Numbered from the stretch's first letter, positions 45,991 through 55,621 are shown. The stretch is DNA of 59,605 nt from Actinomycetes bacterium (GCA_022599915.1 JAHZLH010000033.1:1-59605); one strand, 5' to 3'. Made by a program: numbers and translations. The notes: generated from the sequence alone by a model not told the origin.

Positions 45991-46350
45991 TCAATCCCAA
46001 TCTAGTCCGCCCCGTCGCCATTCGTAGACGTACGGGATCGTCAGGTTGAACAGGAAGAGCAGGATCGCCGCCAACCCGAACATTCCGAGTTGGTCCGAAG
46101 CGACCGCCCACGGGTAGAGGAACACGATCTCCAAGTCGAAGATGATGAACATCATGGCCGTCAGGTAGTACTTCACCGGGAACTTGCCGCCGCCCATGGG
46201 CTGTGGTGTCGGCTCGATGCCGCACTCATAGGCGTCAACTTTTGCCCGGTTGTAGCGCTTCGGCCCGGTGAAGGAGGTCACTGTCACTGAGAACAGTGCG
46301 AACAGCAGTCCGAGCGCTGCGAGCGTCAGAACCGGAATCCAGACGTTCAT
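45991..46350 (-). CDS. nuoA: NADH-quinone oxidoreductase subunit A
   Basis: First gene of the nuo operon. 119-residue membrane protein with three helices; [20 protein letters not shown] and [18 protein letters not shown] are the family signatures. ATG 46350 is chosen because GAGGAG lies 9 nt upstream; a TTG 9 bp further upstream abuts that site and is too close. Confidence 0.96.
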   Translation of the reverse strand: MNVWIPVLTLAALGLLFALFSVTVTSFTGPKRYNRAKVDAYECGIEPTPQPMGGGKFPVKYYLTAMMFIIFDLEIVFLYPWAVASDQLGMFGLAAILLFLFNLTIPYVYEWRRGGLDWD

Positions 46351-46383
46351 GCGGCGCAACTCCTCTTCCGGACGATCGCGCTC

Positions 46384-46389
46384 ATCCTA
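46384..46389 (-). promoter_or_regulatory. Possible -10 element for the nuo operon
   Basis: TAGGAT on the minus strand, 34 bp upstream of the nuoA ATG and followed by a purine-rich start region and the GAGGAG site. No good -35 is seen at 17-18 bp spacing. This is the best promoter candidate in the 237-bp gap between menG and nuoA. Confidence 0.35.
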
Positions 46390-46455
46390 GAGCGATCATG
46401 TCTCGGTTGGCGTGTTAGCGCACGCTGGGCCGCCGTCTTTGGCACACCTACCCTT

Positions 46456-46469
46456 GTGAATCGATTCAC
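46456..46469. promoter_or_regulatory. Crp/GlxR-like palindrome upstream of nuoA
   Basis: GTGAATCGATTCAC is a perfect 14-bp palindrome about 106 bp upstream of nuoA. Read with one more base each side it is TGTGA-ATCGAT-TCACG, one mismatch from the Crp-type consensus TGTGA-N6-TCACA that Crp/GlxR regulators use in actinobacteria. Its centre is about 85 bp upstream of the start implied by the -10 candidate. Confidence 0.55.
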
Positions 46470-46587
46470 GAGGCCCGAGTCTAGTAGTGGCAGCGTGGCT
46501 TCGGGCGACGACCCGCAAACTGCCTGCGGAATAGCTTGCGGTATGGCCACTACGCGGTGATTTCGGCAGCTGCGGTAGCCGTTTTCG

Positions 46588-47286
46588 CTAGTTCCCCGGT
46601 TGCCAGGCACGATGTAGCGCCACGATGCCACCTGTGAGATTGCGGAACTGGACGTCGCGCCAACCGTTGCTCGCGATCAACTCCGCTAGGGCTGCTTGGT
46701 CTGGCCATGCCTGGATGCTTTCCGCGAGATAGACATACGCCTCCGGATTGGAAGCCACCTGTCGAGCGATCTGCGGCAGTGCTGCCATCAGATACTCCAA
46801 GTACACCCGCCGAAACCGCGGATCCGTGGGGGCAGAAAACTCGCACACCACCAATCGGCCACCGGGTCGCGTTACCCGGGCGAGTTCCCGCAACCCAGCC
46901 GCTGAGTCCACGATGTTGCGCAGCCCGAACGAGATAGTGGCGGCATCAAAGGTGTTGCTGGCGAAGGGCAACTCAAGTGCGTCGCCGGCGACGAAGGCGC
47001 GATTAGGTTGCCGTCGCTGGCCTTCGCGCAACATGCCGACGGAGAAGTCACAGCAAATAACGTCAGCACCAGCAGCGGCTAGTGGCGAACTGCTTGTTCC
47101 GGTTCCCGCCGCCAAGTCGAGTATTCGCTCGCCGGGTTCCGGAGCTATCGCGGCTGCCACCGCTCGTCGCCACGCCCACGTTTGTCCCAGCGATAAAACA
47201 TCGTTAGTTACGTCATAGCGGCGGGCTACCCCGTCAAACATTGCCGCTACTTCGCGGGGATCCTTGTTCAAACTGGCTCGGCTCAC
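46588..47286 (-). CDS. menG: Demethylmenaquinone methyltransferase
   Basis: SAM-dependent C-methylation, the last step of menaquinone synthesis (MenG/UbiE family). 232 residues from GTG 47286 ([34 protein letters not shown]), the standard actinobacterial opening. SAM motif [16 protein letters not shown] and the UbiE signatures FGLRNI and [15 protein letters not shown] are present. TTG 47298 is a possible alternative. It is divergent from menF across a 56-bp gap. Confidence 0.94.
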   Translation of the reverse strand: MSRASLNKDPREVAAMFDGVARRYDVTNDVLSLGQTWAWRRAVAAAIAPEPGERILDLAAGTGTSSSPLAAAGADVICCDFSVGMLREGQRRQPNRAFVAGDALELPFASNTFDAATISFGLRNIVDSAAGLRELARVTRPGGRLVVCEFSAPTDPRFRRVYLEYLMAALPQIARQVASNPEAYVYLAESIQAWPDQAALAELIASNGWRDVQFRNLTGGIVALHRAWQPGN

Positions 47287-47342
47287 AGCCTGATCCAATC
47301 ATCGACGATGCCGACTGTCGAACTCGGCCTTACCCTTGAGAT

Positions 47343-48602
47343 GTGGCTGTCGTTAATCCTGTGCTGCGGACTCGCGCTCTTCCCGCCCTGCACACCCTTG
47401 AGCACTCCTGGCGGAACAATCCTTCCGTCGCGTGGTTGCGCGGCGGTGAAGGATTCCTCGGTTGGGGAATCGCGGCTCGGGAGCACTTCAGCGGCGAAGA
47501 GCGGTTCAGCCGCGCCCAACGCTGGGCGCAAGAGCAACTCGGCGACGCTCGCATTCACGACAGCATGGGCCCGCACCGCACCGCACCGATGGCGTTTGCC
47601 TCCTTCACCTTTGACGACGACTCCGAAGGATCGGTCGTCGTCATTCCCCGCACGGTTCTGGGTCTGCGCAACGGCATGTCCTGGCGTACTGATCTGATCT
47701 TGCCGGGGGACCAGGAGGACGAGTGGCATGGGGGCGAGAGCGGATATGAGGATCTGCTCACTGAGTCTGTTCCCGAGATGCCCGTGGCGCGTTGGCACGA
47801 TCAAGAGGCGGATGCTGCTCAGTGGCGCTCCGCAGTCTTCGAAAGCGTCAAGCGCATCACCGCTGGCGAGCTCGACAAAGTTGTCCTGGCTCGACATGTT
47901 GAGGTGTCTTTTGACACTGAGCTGCCGCTGGTGCCGGTCCTGGCCCGGCTATCCGAACAGTTTCCCGAATGTTGGACCTTTCACATTGATGGCTTGATCG
48001 GTGCCACTCCCGAACTCCTGGTGCAGCGCTGCCGGGATCGCGTGGCCTCTCGCGTGCTTGCCGGTAGCGCTGCGGCAAATGCCAACCGGACCGACAACGA
48101 TCAGGCTGCCAATGATTTGCTGGCGAGCGCTAAAGACTTGGCCGAACACACCTACGCCGTTCGGTCCGTCGCGCATGCGCTCGCCATTCACTGCACCGAC
48201 ATGCACGTGCCCGCTTCACCGCGGGTGCTGCAGCTTCCCAACGTGCAACACCTTGCCACCGATATCCGCGGATACTTGGCCGACGGTGCGAGTGCCCTGG
48301 CGCTGGCAGCGAGCCTGCACCCCACTGCCGCGGTGTGCGGCACCCCCACCGAGCGCGCTCGCGGTGTGATTGAAGAGATGGAACAAACTGATCGAGGCCG
48401 CTACAGCGGCCCGGTCGGCTGGTTCGACACCAACGGTGACGGCGAGTTCGCTATCGCATTGCGCTGCGCGCAGATCAGCGACAGCGGGACTGAGGCGCGG
48501 TTACTGGCGGGCTGTGGCTTGGTTGCCGATTCTGATGCCAACGCTGAATACGCCGAATCAGAAATCAAACTCGACGCGATGCGACGCGTCCTGGATCCCT
48601 AG
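47343..48602 (+). CDS. menF: Isochorismate synthase
   Basis: Converts chorismate to isochorismate for menaquinone. 419 residues, with the chorismate-binding domain in the C-terminal 260: GELDKVVLARHVEV, GSAAANANRTDNDQAANDLLASAKDLAEH, LHPTAAVCGTPTERARGVIEEME and RYSGPVGWFDTNGDGEFAIALRCA. In context (menD, C, B, E and A follow) this is MenF rather than a siderophore-type or salicylate synthase. Start is GTG 47343. Its TAG and the opposite-strand peroxidase TAG share a palindromic CTAG. Confidence 0.92.
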   Translation: MAVVNPVLRTRALPALHTLEHSWRNNPSVAWLRGGEGFLGWGIAAREHFSGEERFSRAQRWAQEQLGDARIHDSMGPHRTAPMAFASFTFDDDSEGSVVVIPRTVLGLRNGMSWRTDLILPGDQEDEWHGGESGYEDLLTESVPEMPVARWHDQEADAAQWRSAVFESVKRITAGELDKVVLARHVEVSFDTELPLVPVLARLSEQFPECWTFHIDGLIGATPELLVQRCRDRVASRVLAGSAAANANRTDNDQAANDLLASAKDLAEHTYAVRSVAHALAIHCTDMHVPASPRVLQLPNVQHLATDIRGYLADGASALALAASLHPTAAVCGTPTERARGVIEEMEQTDRGRYSGPVGWFDTNGDGEFAIALRCAQISDSGTEARLLAGCGLVADSDANAEYAESEIKLDAMRRVLDP

Positions 48603-49093
48603 ACCGGGATTGGCTGGGCTAGCGCGGCTTGAATGTCACCAGCCAGCGCGGCTGGCTCATCCTTAGGGCCGTAACGACCTGTGACTCGGCCGTCCCGGTT
48701 CACCAAGAATTTCGTGAAGTTCCATTTAATCCGCTTCGAACCCAGGAATCCTGGCTGTTGTTCCGCCAGCCACGTGAATAGCGGGTCAGCGTGGGCACCG
48801 TTGACGTCGGTCTTGGCCATCATGGGGAAGGAGACCCCGTAGTTGAGTTGGCAAAACTCGACGATCTCGGTGTTGTTCCCCGGATCTTGCGCGGCGAACT
48901 GGTTGCAAGGGAACCCGAGCACGACCAGGCCGTCCTTACCAAAACGCTGCCAGAGTTCTTCCAGTCCGGCGAACTGTGGGGTGAAGCCGCATTTACTTGC
49001 AGTGTTGACAATCAGGAGAGCTTTGCCGCGGTACTGCGCCAAGTCAACGGCACTGCCATCGGCTGCGGTTACGGTGAAATCGAATACGTTCAT
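48599..49093 (-). CDS. Glutathione peroxidase-family thiol peroxidase
   Basis: 164-residue protein from ATG 49093 (MNVFDFTVTAADGSAVDLAQYRGKALLIVNTASKCGFTPQ). The peroxidatic Cys is in SKCGFTPQ, followed by FPCNQFAAQDPGNN with the catalytic Gln and WNFTKFLV with Trp and Asn. A further Cys in EFCQLNYGVSFPM could be the resolving one. Cys-type, so probably thioredoxin-dependent, reducing peroxides. Actinomycetes generally lack glutathione, so the family name may mislead. It sits between menF and menD, on the menD strand, and ends tail to tail with menF. Confidence 0.92.
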   Translation of the reverse strand: MNVFDFTVTAADGSAVDLAQYRGKALLIVNTASKCGFTPQFAGLEELWQRFGKDGLVVLGFPCNQFAAQDPGNNTEIVEFCQLNYGVSFPMMAKTDVNGAHADPLFTWLAEQQPGFLGSKRIKWNFTKFLVNRDGRVTGRYGPKDEPAALAGDIQAALAQPIPV

Positions 49094-49196
49094 AATCTCT
49101 GCTTTCCCAAAAAAGCGCCGGAGTAACATGATGGCCGGTATAGCTTGGGTCCGCATCTGGAGAAGATGTCGTAAGGTTCCCGGCTCGGCCGATTCG

Positions 49197-50789
49197 TCAG
49201 CGATCGACTGAGACTACGAAGGCTCGGATTCCAATGTCCCGCTGGCTGGCGCTGAGGGCTGCACCGAGATCTGTGGGAGCGCCCACCCGCTGAGTTGACA
49301 CACCAGCAGCAGCCAGGACATCGACTAGGTCGCGGTCGTGTGGAGTTCCGAAGACCCGTTCGAAGACGTCCTGATTGGCCGGCGAATTTGCCTCGACCTG
49401 ACTAAAAATGCCACCACCGTTGTTGTCTGCCACAACTAGCGTCAGGTTCGGTTCCGGCTCAGTGCCCGGCACCAACAACCCGTTCTGGTCGTGCAGCAGG
49501 GCGAGATCACCGAGCAGCGCCACGGTGCGGCCGGACTGCCAGGCGTGCGCGGCGCCCCAGGCAGTACTCACTACCCCATCAATCCCGTTAGCACCCCGGT
49601 TCGACATCACTGCCGGTCCCGGACCGCTGCATTGGTCGAGTGCGCGGATCGGCAGTGATGGGGCCACGACCAGCAGATCCGCTGGCAACAGAACCGCCCA
49701 GATTTCCTCGGCTACCGCCATCATGTTCGCCAATGGCTCGCCCCGCTGCCGGCGCTGCTGGGCAGCCGTTCGCCACTGCGCTAGCCAGGAGCGGTCCGGC
49801 GACCCGGTTCCGGTGGGCAGCTTCGCGAGTACCTGATCGGCGGTGCGCAATGGGTCCGGTGGATCGGTGCGGGGACGCAGTCGTACCGCTACATGCCGGT
49901 CGGCCTCCCGCACGAGTTCCAGCACCGCCCGACTCAACCCGAATGGACCCACGGTGACGACCAGGTCCGCGCGCAGTTCGGCACGCACCGCCGGATCAGT
50001 CAAGAAGTCAGCAGTACCGGGGATCGCGGTGCTGGCATCCGTCAAACCCGCAGTCGGTTCCGCCAGGATCGGCCAACCCCACTCAGCCGCAGTCGCCGCA
50101 ATGCGTTCCCGGGTCTGGGAGTCGGGCAGATCAAGGTCGCCAACGACCATCACCCCGCGTGCGGGTAGTTCGCCCAGATCCGCCACCGCAGCCTCGATAG
50201 CCGGTGTCGGGTCGGGCGCCGCAACCAACTCCGGCGCCGGTGCTGCAACCGGTGCGTCAGTCACCAACGGTGGCGTGAACGGCACATTCAGATGCACCGG
50301 CCCACGGGCACGATCAGCCAACGCCACACTCGCATGAACTGCCGCAGCCGCCGCTCCTGCAGGTGAGGTGGCGACTAGATCTGTTGAGCCGAGGACGAAC
50401 TGGTCGAACATTCCCACCTGGTCGATGGTTTGGCTAGCCCCACTGCCCCGGACCTGGGGTGGCCGGTCGGCAGTGACCACCACCAGCGGCGCGCCGGAGT
50501 AGCGAGCCTCGACGATAGCGGGCAAGAAGTTCGCGGTCGCCGTTCCCGAAGTACACATCACCGCAGTCGGAAGACCGGTCGCTTTGGCCCATCCGAGGGC
50601 GGTAAAGGCGGCACTGCGCTCATCCACCCGCACCAGCAGCTCTAGGTCGCCCGCAGCCGCATGTCGCGCGGCGCTCACTGACAACGGGGCCGACCGAAAT
50701 CCAGGCGACAGAACTAATCCGGCGATGCCGGCAGCTACTAGCGCACTGATGATCTCTTCGCCGACCGCTGGCGCCGATTGCTCGCTCAT
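49197..50789 (-). CDS. menD: SEPHCHC synthase (MenD)
   Basis: Thiamine-diphosphate enzyme that adds 2-oxoglutarate-derived succinic semialdehyde to isochorismate. 530 residues: the N-terminal TPP domain has LVLSPGFRSAPLSVSAARH and RVDERSAAFTALGWAKATGLPTAVMCTSGTATANFLPAIVEA with the catalytic Glu in VDERSA. The C-terminal TPP domain has NRGANGIDGVVSTAWGAA, LLGDLALLHDQNGL and VADNNGGGIF. It overlaps menC by four bases. Confidence 0.94.
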   Translation of the reverse strand: MSEQSAPAVGEEIISALVAAGIAGLVLSPGFRSAPLSVSAARHAAAGDLELLVRVDERSAAFTALGWAKATGLPTAVMCTSGTATANFLPAIVEARYSGAPLVVVTADRPPQVRGSGASQTIDQVGMFDQFVLGSTDLVATSPAGAAAAAVHASVALADRARGPVHLNVPFTPPLVTDAPVAAPAPELVAAPDPTPAIEAAVADLGELPARGVMVVGDLDLPDSQTRERIAATAAEWGWPILAEPTAGLTDASTAIPGTADFLTDPAVRAELRADLVVTVGPFGLSRAVLELVREADRHVAVRLRPRTDPPDPLRTADQVLAKLPTGTGSPDRSWLAQWRTAAQQRRQRGEPLANMMAVAEEIWAVLLPADLLVVAPSLPIRALDQCSGPGPAVMSNRGANGIDGVVSTAWGAAHAWQSGRTVALLGDLALLHDQNGLLVPGTEPEPNLTLVVADNNGGGIFSQVEANSPANQDVFERVFGTPHDRDLVDVLAAAGVSTQRVGAPTDLGAALSASQRDIGIRAFVVSVDR

Positions 50790-51811
50790 GTGGCTACCTC
50801 TAGCGCATCCAACTGGTCAGCGGGGATCAATTGCAGTTCTTGCGTCATAGACCAGGCAGCATCCAGCCGATCCAGCCACTCTTGCGGCGGGGAATCGGTT
50901 ACGCGCGCCAGCGCGTCGCCATCCGGCTGCCGTAGTTGCGCCGGGATCAACCCATCGACAGGAACGACGCTGGGGTTCGTCACGTCGGCTTCATGTAGTG
51001 TTCCGGTGGCCAGCCCGGCGGGCAATACCGGTGACGGCAAGGCAGCTGCCACGCAGGCGTCCCGGGCCAGCGCTAGCGACGATTCCGCCGCCGACGAGAT
51101 CACTACTGGCAACTGCAACTGCTCCACCAATCGCAGCACTTCGGCCCCGCCGCCCAACGGCGCCACCTTCAGGATGGCGACATCGGCCAACTGCTGAGCT
51201 GCCTGGAAATCTCGATCACGCCGCAGCAGTTCATCGACAGCGATCGGAACGCCAACGTCGTGGTTACGCAAAATCGCCAGTTCCGCAGCGGTATCGCAGG
51301 GCTGCTCCACATACTCGATGCCGAAGTCCCGCACCTGCGACAACACCGCGGCCGCCCGAGCCGGGCTCCAGCCACCATTAACGTCCAGCCGAATACGCGC
51401 CGAACCGTCCGGCAGGATTTCATCGAGCGCGGTGCGAATGGCAGCCACCCGGGCCACTTCCTGATCGACGGGTAACTCTCCTACCTTCACCTTCACGGTG
51501 TGACATCCCGTCGCTGGGAGTTGGCGCCTTATCCACGCCACGGCTTGGGCTTCCGGTAGATCTGGGACGATCTGCGACACCGGGACTAGCAGGTCGGGGG
51601 AATCGGGCTGCGGCACCGCACCAGCCATCATTTCCACTGCTGCCGCCAGCCAGCGTGCAGCAGGTTCTCGCCCATAGTCGGGGAACGGCGCAAACTCACC
51701 CCAACCCGCCGGGCCACGCAACAGCAGCCCCTCTCGCACTGTGGTGCCGCGGAACGACACGGTGAAGGGAATCCGATAGCGGAGTGCCTCCGCCGCCGGG
51801 AACCGCGTCAT
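50786..51811 (-). CDS. menC: o-Succinylbenzoate synthase
   Basis: Enolase-superfamily dehydration of SHCHC to o-succinylbenzoate. 341 residues. Catalytic TVKVKVG (Lys), metal ligands in RLDVNGGW, YVEQP and AVDELLR, and the second Lys in ILKVAPLGG are all present. The order menC-menD on one strand with a 4-base overlap supports the assignment over other enolase-family functions. Confidence 0.92.
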   Translation of the reverse strand: MTRFPAAEALRYRIPFTVSFRGTTVREGLLLRGPAGWGEFAPFPDYGREPAARWLAAAVEMMAGAVPQPDSPDLLVPVSQIVPDLPEAQAVAWIRRQLPATGCHTVKVKVGELPVDQEVARVAAIRTALDEILPDGSARIRLDVNGGWSPARAAAVLSQVRDFGIEYVEQPCDTAAELAILRNHDVGVPIAVDELLRRDRDFQAAQQLADVAILKVAPLGGGAEVLRLVEQLQLPVVISSAAESSLALARDACVAAALPSPVLPAGLATGTLHEADVTNPSVVPVDGLIPAQLRQPDGDALARVTDSPPQEWLDRLDAAWSMTQELQLIPADQLDALEVAT

Positions 51812-51826
51812 CAGTCGGGGATTTCG

Positions 51827-52747
51827 CTACGGACGCTTAGGGAACTGGCTGAAGTCGGGGTGACGACGTTCCTGGTAGGCGTTGCGGCCTTCTTGGGCTT
51901 CCTCGGTCATGTAGAACAGCAGCGTTGAGTCGCCCGCCAACTGCTGTATGCCGGCCAAACCATCGTCGGCAGCGTTGTGAGATGCCTTCAGCATGCGCAA
52001 CGCCAGTGGTGAGTGCTCCAGCATTTCCCGGCACCAGGTGACGGTTTCCTCTTCTAGGTCAGCCAGCGGTACCACCGCGTTGACCAATCCCCAGTCGTAG
52101 GCTTGCTCGGCGCTGTACTGCTGGCAGCGGAACCACACTTCGCGAGCCCGCTTTTGGCCGATCTGTCGCGCCAACAGCCCGGAGCCGTAGCCGCCGTCGA
52201 AGGAGCCCACCTTGGGACCGGTCTGACCGAACCGGGCGTTGTCGGCAGCGATAGTCAGATCGCAGACAATGTGAAGAACGTGGCCGCCACCGATGGCGTA
52301 GCCAGCCACCATCGCCACGACCGGCTTGGGTGTGCGCCGAATCTGAATCTGCAAATCAAGGACGTTCAACCGGCCGATACCCTTACGGGCCACTTCGTCG
52401 TTGCCGATATAGCCGTCGTCGCCGCGAATCTGCTGGTCACCACCGGAGCAGAATGCCCAATCCCCTTGTCCGGTCAAGATGATGACGCCGACGGAGTCGT
52501 CATCGCGCGCACAACGGAAGGCATCTTCGAGCTCGAACAGCGTCTGCGGCCGAAAGGCATTGCGCTTGTGCGGGCGATTAATGGTGATCTTGGCGATGCC
52601 GTCACTGAGTTCGTAGCGGATATCGCTGTAGTCGCCGACCTTCTTCCAGTCAGCACCGGGCGTGATGCTCGAAAAGCCCGGATCCTTCATGGCAGGACTA
52701 TCCGGCGCGACCACCTCGGTCAGCGGGTACCTAGTACGAGAGTCCAC
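51827..52747 (-). CDS. menB: 1,4-Dihydroxy-2-naphthoyl-CoA synthase
   Basis: Crotonase-family ring closure of o-succinylbenzoyl-CoA. 306 residues from GTG 52747 ([12 protein letters not shown]), which has GGAGG 5 nt upstream; TTG 52759 would remove that site. [45 protein letters not shown] and [21 protein letters not shown] are the MenB signature blocks. It precedes menC by 15 bp and is divergent from menE across 57 bp. Confidence 0.96.
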   Translation of the reverse strand: MDSRTRYPLTEVVAPDSPAMKDPGFSSITPGADWKKVGDYSDIRYELSDGIAKITINRPHKRNAFRPQTLFELEDAFRCARDDDSVGVIILTGQGDWAFCSGGDQQIRGDDGYIGNDEVARKGIGRLNVLDLQIQIRRTPKPVVAMVAGYAIGGGHVLHIVCDLTIAADNARFGQTGPKVGSFDGGYGSGLLARQIGQKRAREVWFRCQQYSAEQAYDWGLVNAVVPLADLEEETVTWCREMLEHSPLALRMLKASHNAADDGLAGIQQLAGDSTLLFYMTEEAQEGRNAYQERRHPDFSQFPKRP

Positions 52748-52804
52748 AGTGTCCTCCAACGGCGACGGCGGGCGGGAGACCCGGTCCCTCTAGGCTAGAC
52801 CGCG

Positions 52805-54052
52805 ATGGAATCTCAGCAACTCACCCGCCTCGTTGTCCCGCCCGGTGCGGCAGCGGCGCGTGACGCGATCGCGCGGTTAGCTGCCGCCATGAGCGGCGAT
52901 TCCGCTGTACTGCTGCTCGACGAGCGCAACGCTGCCGCTGCAACACATGAGCCGAAACCCACAGAATCGACGGTCACCGACTCACCCGATACCGCGCTGG
53001 TGATCGCCACTTCCGGATCGACAGGCACCCCGCGCCAGGTGGAACTATCCCGCCAAGCACTCACTGCCGCGGCCGAGGCAAGTCAGGCCGCGCTGATGGG
53101 ACCGGGACTGTGGTTGACTGCCGTTCCAGTCACCAGCATTGCCGGGGCTGTGACGGCGCTGCGCTCTCACCTGGCCGGTACCGACCCGGAGATTTGGCCC
53201 GGCATCGCTGGCGCGCGGCGATTTCCGGATGACTCATTCCGAACCGCAGTACATGCTGCTCGCCACCGCGCCGATCAACTGGGTCTGCCGTGCTACACCT
53301 CACTGGTGCCAACCCAGGTGATGCGACTGGTGCAGGCGGGAGCAGCGGACCTGCTGGCGACCTTCGACACCGTGCTCGTTGGTGGGGCGGTGTTGGCAAC
53401 AGGTCTGCGGGAGCAACTGTTGGCTGCTCAGGTTCGCGTGGTTAACACCTACGGCTGTACCGAGACGGGCGCCGGTGTGGTGTACGACGGTCTACCCATT
53501 CCTGGCGTCACGGTGGACATCGTCACCGAACTGCACAACGTCGACGGTGGCCACCCCGCCGATGGGCAGCCGTCAGTTGCAACTGGCCGGGTCAGGATTA
53601 GTGGGCCCACGCTGGCCAGTGGCTACCGAGGAAATCCCAGCGCTACCGCCGCTTCCTTTCACGACGGTAAGTACCTGACCGATGATCTGGGGTATTGGCA
53701 GGATGGCCGACTGCACTTGTCCGGACGCAGCGACGACATCATCAAAACTGGTGGCCGCAAACTTTCGTTACTGCAAATTTCTGCCGAGTTAGGTGAGCAT
53801 CCGCAGGTACTCGAGGTCATTGCGCTCCCCCGCGAGGATCCGGAGTGGGGCACCCTGCCGGTGGTGATCGCAGTTCCCGTACCGGGTGGTGACTTGTCGG
53901 ATGATCAGTTGGCAGCAGAGCTGACCGAGTTGTTGGCGAGCCAGTTCAGATTGCCGACTGCGCACCGACGCGTCACGGTAATGACGGATCCACCATTGTT
54001 GGCTGGTGGAAAAGTGGATCGGGCCGCTGTGCTCCGGGATTGGCAGGATTGA
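52805..54052 (+). CDS. menE: o-Succinylbenzoate-CoA ligase
   Basis: ATP-dependent activation of o-succinylbenzoate. 415 residues, adenylate-forming family: P-loop IATSGSTGTPRQVELS (about 67-82), NTYGCTETGAG, YLTDDLGYWQDGRLHLSGRSDDIIKTGG and the C-terminal GGKVDRAAV lysine. The short length is normal for actinobacterial MenE. Start ATG 52805. The stop overlaps the menA ATG (TGATG). Confidence 0.92.
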   Translation: MESQQLTRLVVPPGAAAARDAIARLAAAMSGDSAVLLLDERNAAAATHEPKPTESTVTDSPDTALVIATSGSTGTPRQVELSRQALTAAAEASQAALMGPGLWLTAVPVTSIAGAVTALRSHLAGTDPEIWPGIAGARRFPDDSFRTAVHAARHRADQLGLPCYTSLVPTQVMRLVQAGAADLLATFDTVLVGGAVLATGLREQLLAAQVRVVNTYGCTETGAGVVYDGLPIPGVTVDIVTELHNVDGGHPADGQPSVATGRVRISGPTLASGYRGNPSATAASFHDGKYLTDDLGYWQDGRLHLSGRSDDIIKTGGRKLSLLQISAELGEHPQVLEVIALPREDPEWGTLPVVIAVPVPGGDLSDDQLAAELTELLASQFRLPTAHRRVTVMTDPPLLAGGKVDRAAVLRDWQD

Positions 54053-54927
54053 TGGCTTCGACTGCGCAGTGGGTCGCTGGCGCTCGGCCGCGGACCCTGT
54101 CTGCGGCGATCGCGCCGGTTGCGATCGGTTGCGGTGCGGCTGCCTACGAGGGGGCATTCCACGTCGGCCTGGCATTGCTTGCCCTACTGGTGGCATTGGC
54201 GCTGCAAGTCGCGGTGAACTACGCCAACGACTACAGCGACGGTATCCGCGGCACCGATGATGATCGGGTAGGACCGCAGCGGTTAGTAGGAGGTGGCCTG
54301 GCGGAGCCAGCTGCAGTTAAACGGGCCGCCTTGTTGGCTTTCGCTGTTGCCGGAGTCGCTGGACTGGCTTTGGTGGTGTGGTCGCAAGTGTGGTGGCTGC
54401 TGCCGATCGGGCTCGCCAGCGTCGCTGCCGCCTGGTTCTACACCGGTGGTAGCAGCCCCTACGGTTATCGAGGTTTGGGAGAGGTCTCGGTCTTTGTGTT
54501 CTTTGGGATGGTGGCCACCACTGGTACCGCCTGGGCTCAAATCGGCGAACTGACCTGGGCAGCGATCATCGCCGGGATTCCACCCGGATTGTGGTCTAGC
54601 GCCATTCTGTTGGCCAACAACATTCGGGATATCCCCGGCGATACTGCATCTGGCAAGCGAACGTTGGCGGTGCGGCTGGGAGATCGTCGAGCCCGCCTGC
54701 TGTACAGCGTCATGCTGTTGGGCGGATTCGCTATTGCTGGGCTGATGATGATGTTCACGCCGTGGGCGGCGTTGGCGCTATTGGCGCTCCCACTTGCCAT
54801 CCCACCGATTCGTGCGGTGCACGCTGGCGCAGTCGGCCCGGAACTTGTCGGTGTCCTGGGCGCGACCAGCATGATCTTGCTCGTTGGCGGGTTGTTGCTC
54901 GCGGTGGGGCTCGCATCACCGTGGTGA
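54052..54927 (+). CDS. menA: 1,4-Dihydroxy-2-naphthoate polyprenyltransferase
   Basis: Integral membrane enzyme that attaches the polyprenyl chain to form demethylmenaquinone. 291 residues, about eight or nine helices. AARPRTL-like opening (GARPRTLSAAIAPVAIG), then the Asp-rich prenyl-diphosphate and Mg site NYANDYSDGIRGTDDD, and the second acidic site NNIRDIPGDTASGKRTLAVRLG. Start ATG 54052 is coupled to menE. Confidence 0.95.
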   Translation: MASTAQWVAGARPRTLSAAIAPVAIGCGAAAYEGAFHVGLALLALLVALALQVAVNYANDYSDGIRGTDDDRVGPQRLVGGGLAEPAAVKRAALLAFAVAGVAGLALVVWSQVWWLLPIGLASVAAAWFYTGGSSPYGYRGLGEVSVFVFFGMVATTGTAWAQIGELTWAAIIAGIPPGLWSSAILLANNIRDIPGDTASGKRTLAVRLGDRRARLLYSVMLLGGFAIAGLMMMFTPWAALALLALPLAIPPIRAVHAGAVGPELVGVLGATSMILLVGGLLLAVGLASPW

Positions 54928-55000
54928 GCTGCCCTCGCCCACAGCGTCTGCTGGCGCCTTAGCGGTCGAGACCTTGGTCCCCGGGTAGGGAGGGTTGCGG

Positions 55001-55468
55001 CTAGGCCGGAGAAACCCCAGGATCGCCTGGCGCGGGGCCTTCGCGCGGCGGCTTCTTTTGCTCACCTTCAGCGCGTGGTTCCTCGGTTCGTTCTACCGCC
55101 TGGTCAGTAGCCTCAGTCTGTTCCGCTGACGGCGATGACTCCGCTTCTTCAGCCTTGCGGACCTCCTCGCGCTTGCGACGCCAGGCTTCCTCGTCCAATT
55201 TCCGCAGGAACGCCGGGTCGTCGTCAGGAGAGACCGGTCGCTGTTTTCCCTTGATGTTGACGATCCGCGGGGGACCGTAGCCATTGCGGCTGCGCCGCGG
55301 TCGACCACTGATGAACCACATCGCTGCCCCGAGGATTGGGATCAGCACCAACATCAGCCAGGTCGTGCGAGAGAACCGCCGAAAGTCCTGCGGCTTGGTT
55401 TGCAGCACATCAAAGAACGAGTAGACCGCCAAACCGACGATCACCAGGATAGGAATGGCCCTGGGCAT
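55001..55468 (-). CDS. PLDc_N-domain membrane protein of unknown function
   Basis: 155 residues from ATG 55468, with AGGAG 5 nt upstream. Two transmembrane helices (IPILVIVGLAVYSFFDVLQ and TWLMLVLIPILGAAMWFISG) match the phospholipase D N-terminal-type domain, and a hydrophilic charged tail of about 100 residues follows, with a Pro/Glu-rich end. No phospholipase HKD motifs exist, so it is a small membrane protein rather than an enzyme. It is convergent with menA. Confidence 0.8.
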   Translation of the reverse strand: MPRAIPILVIVGLAVYSFFDVLQTKPQDFRRFSRTTWLMLVLIPILGAAMWFISGRPRRSRNGYGPPRIVNIKGKQRPVSPDDDPAFLRKLDEEAWRRKREEVRKAEEAESSPSAEQTEATDQAVERTEEPRAEGEQKKPPREGPAPGDPGVSPA

Positions 55469-55621
55469 CTCGACTCCTGCTCTTGCACCGACTAGTTGCC
55501 AGCCCTGCCAGCATGCCACTTAAGTTTGCACGCCGCTGAACTAACTCTGTCAGCGTAACCCGAACCGCAGCCCAGAGCAGCCCCGATTTCGCTCATAAGG
55601 GACAAGTCGTATGGTGAAAGT

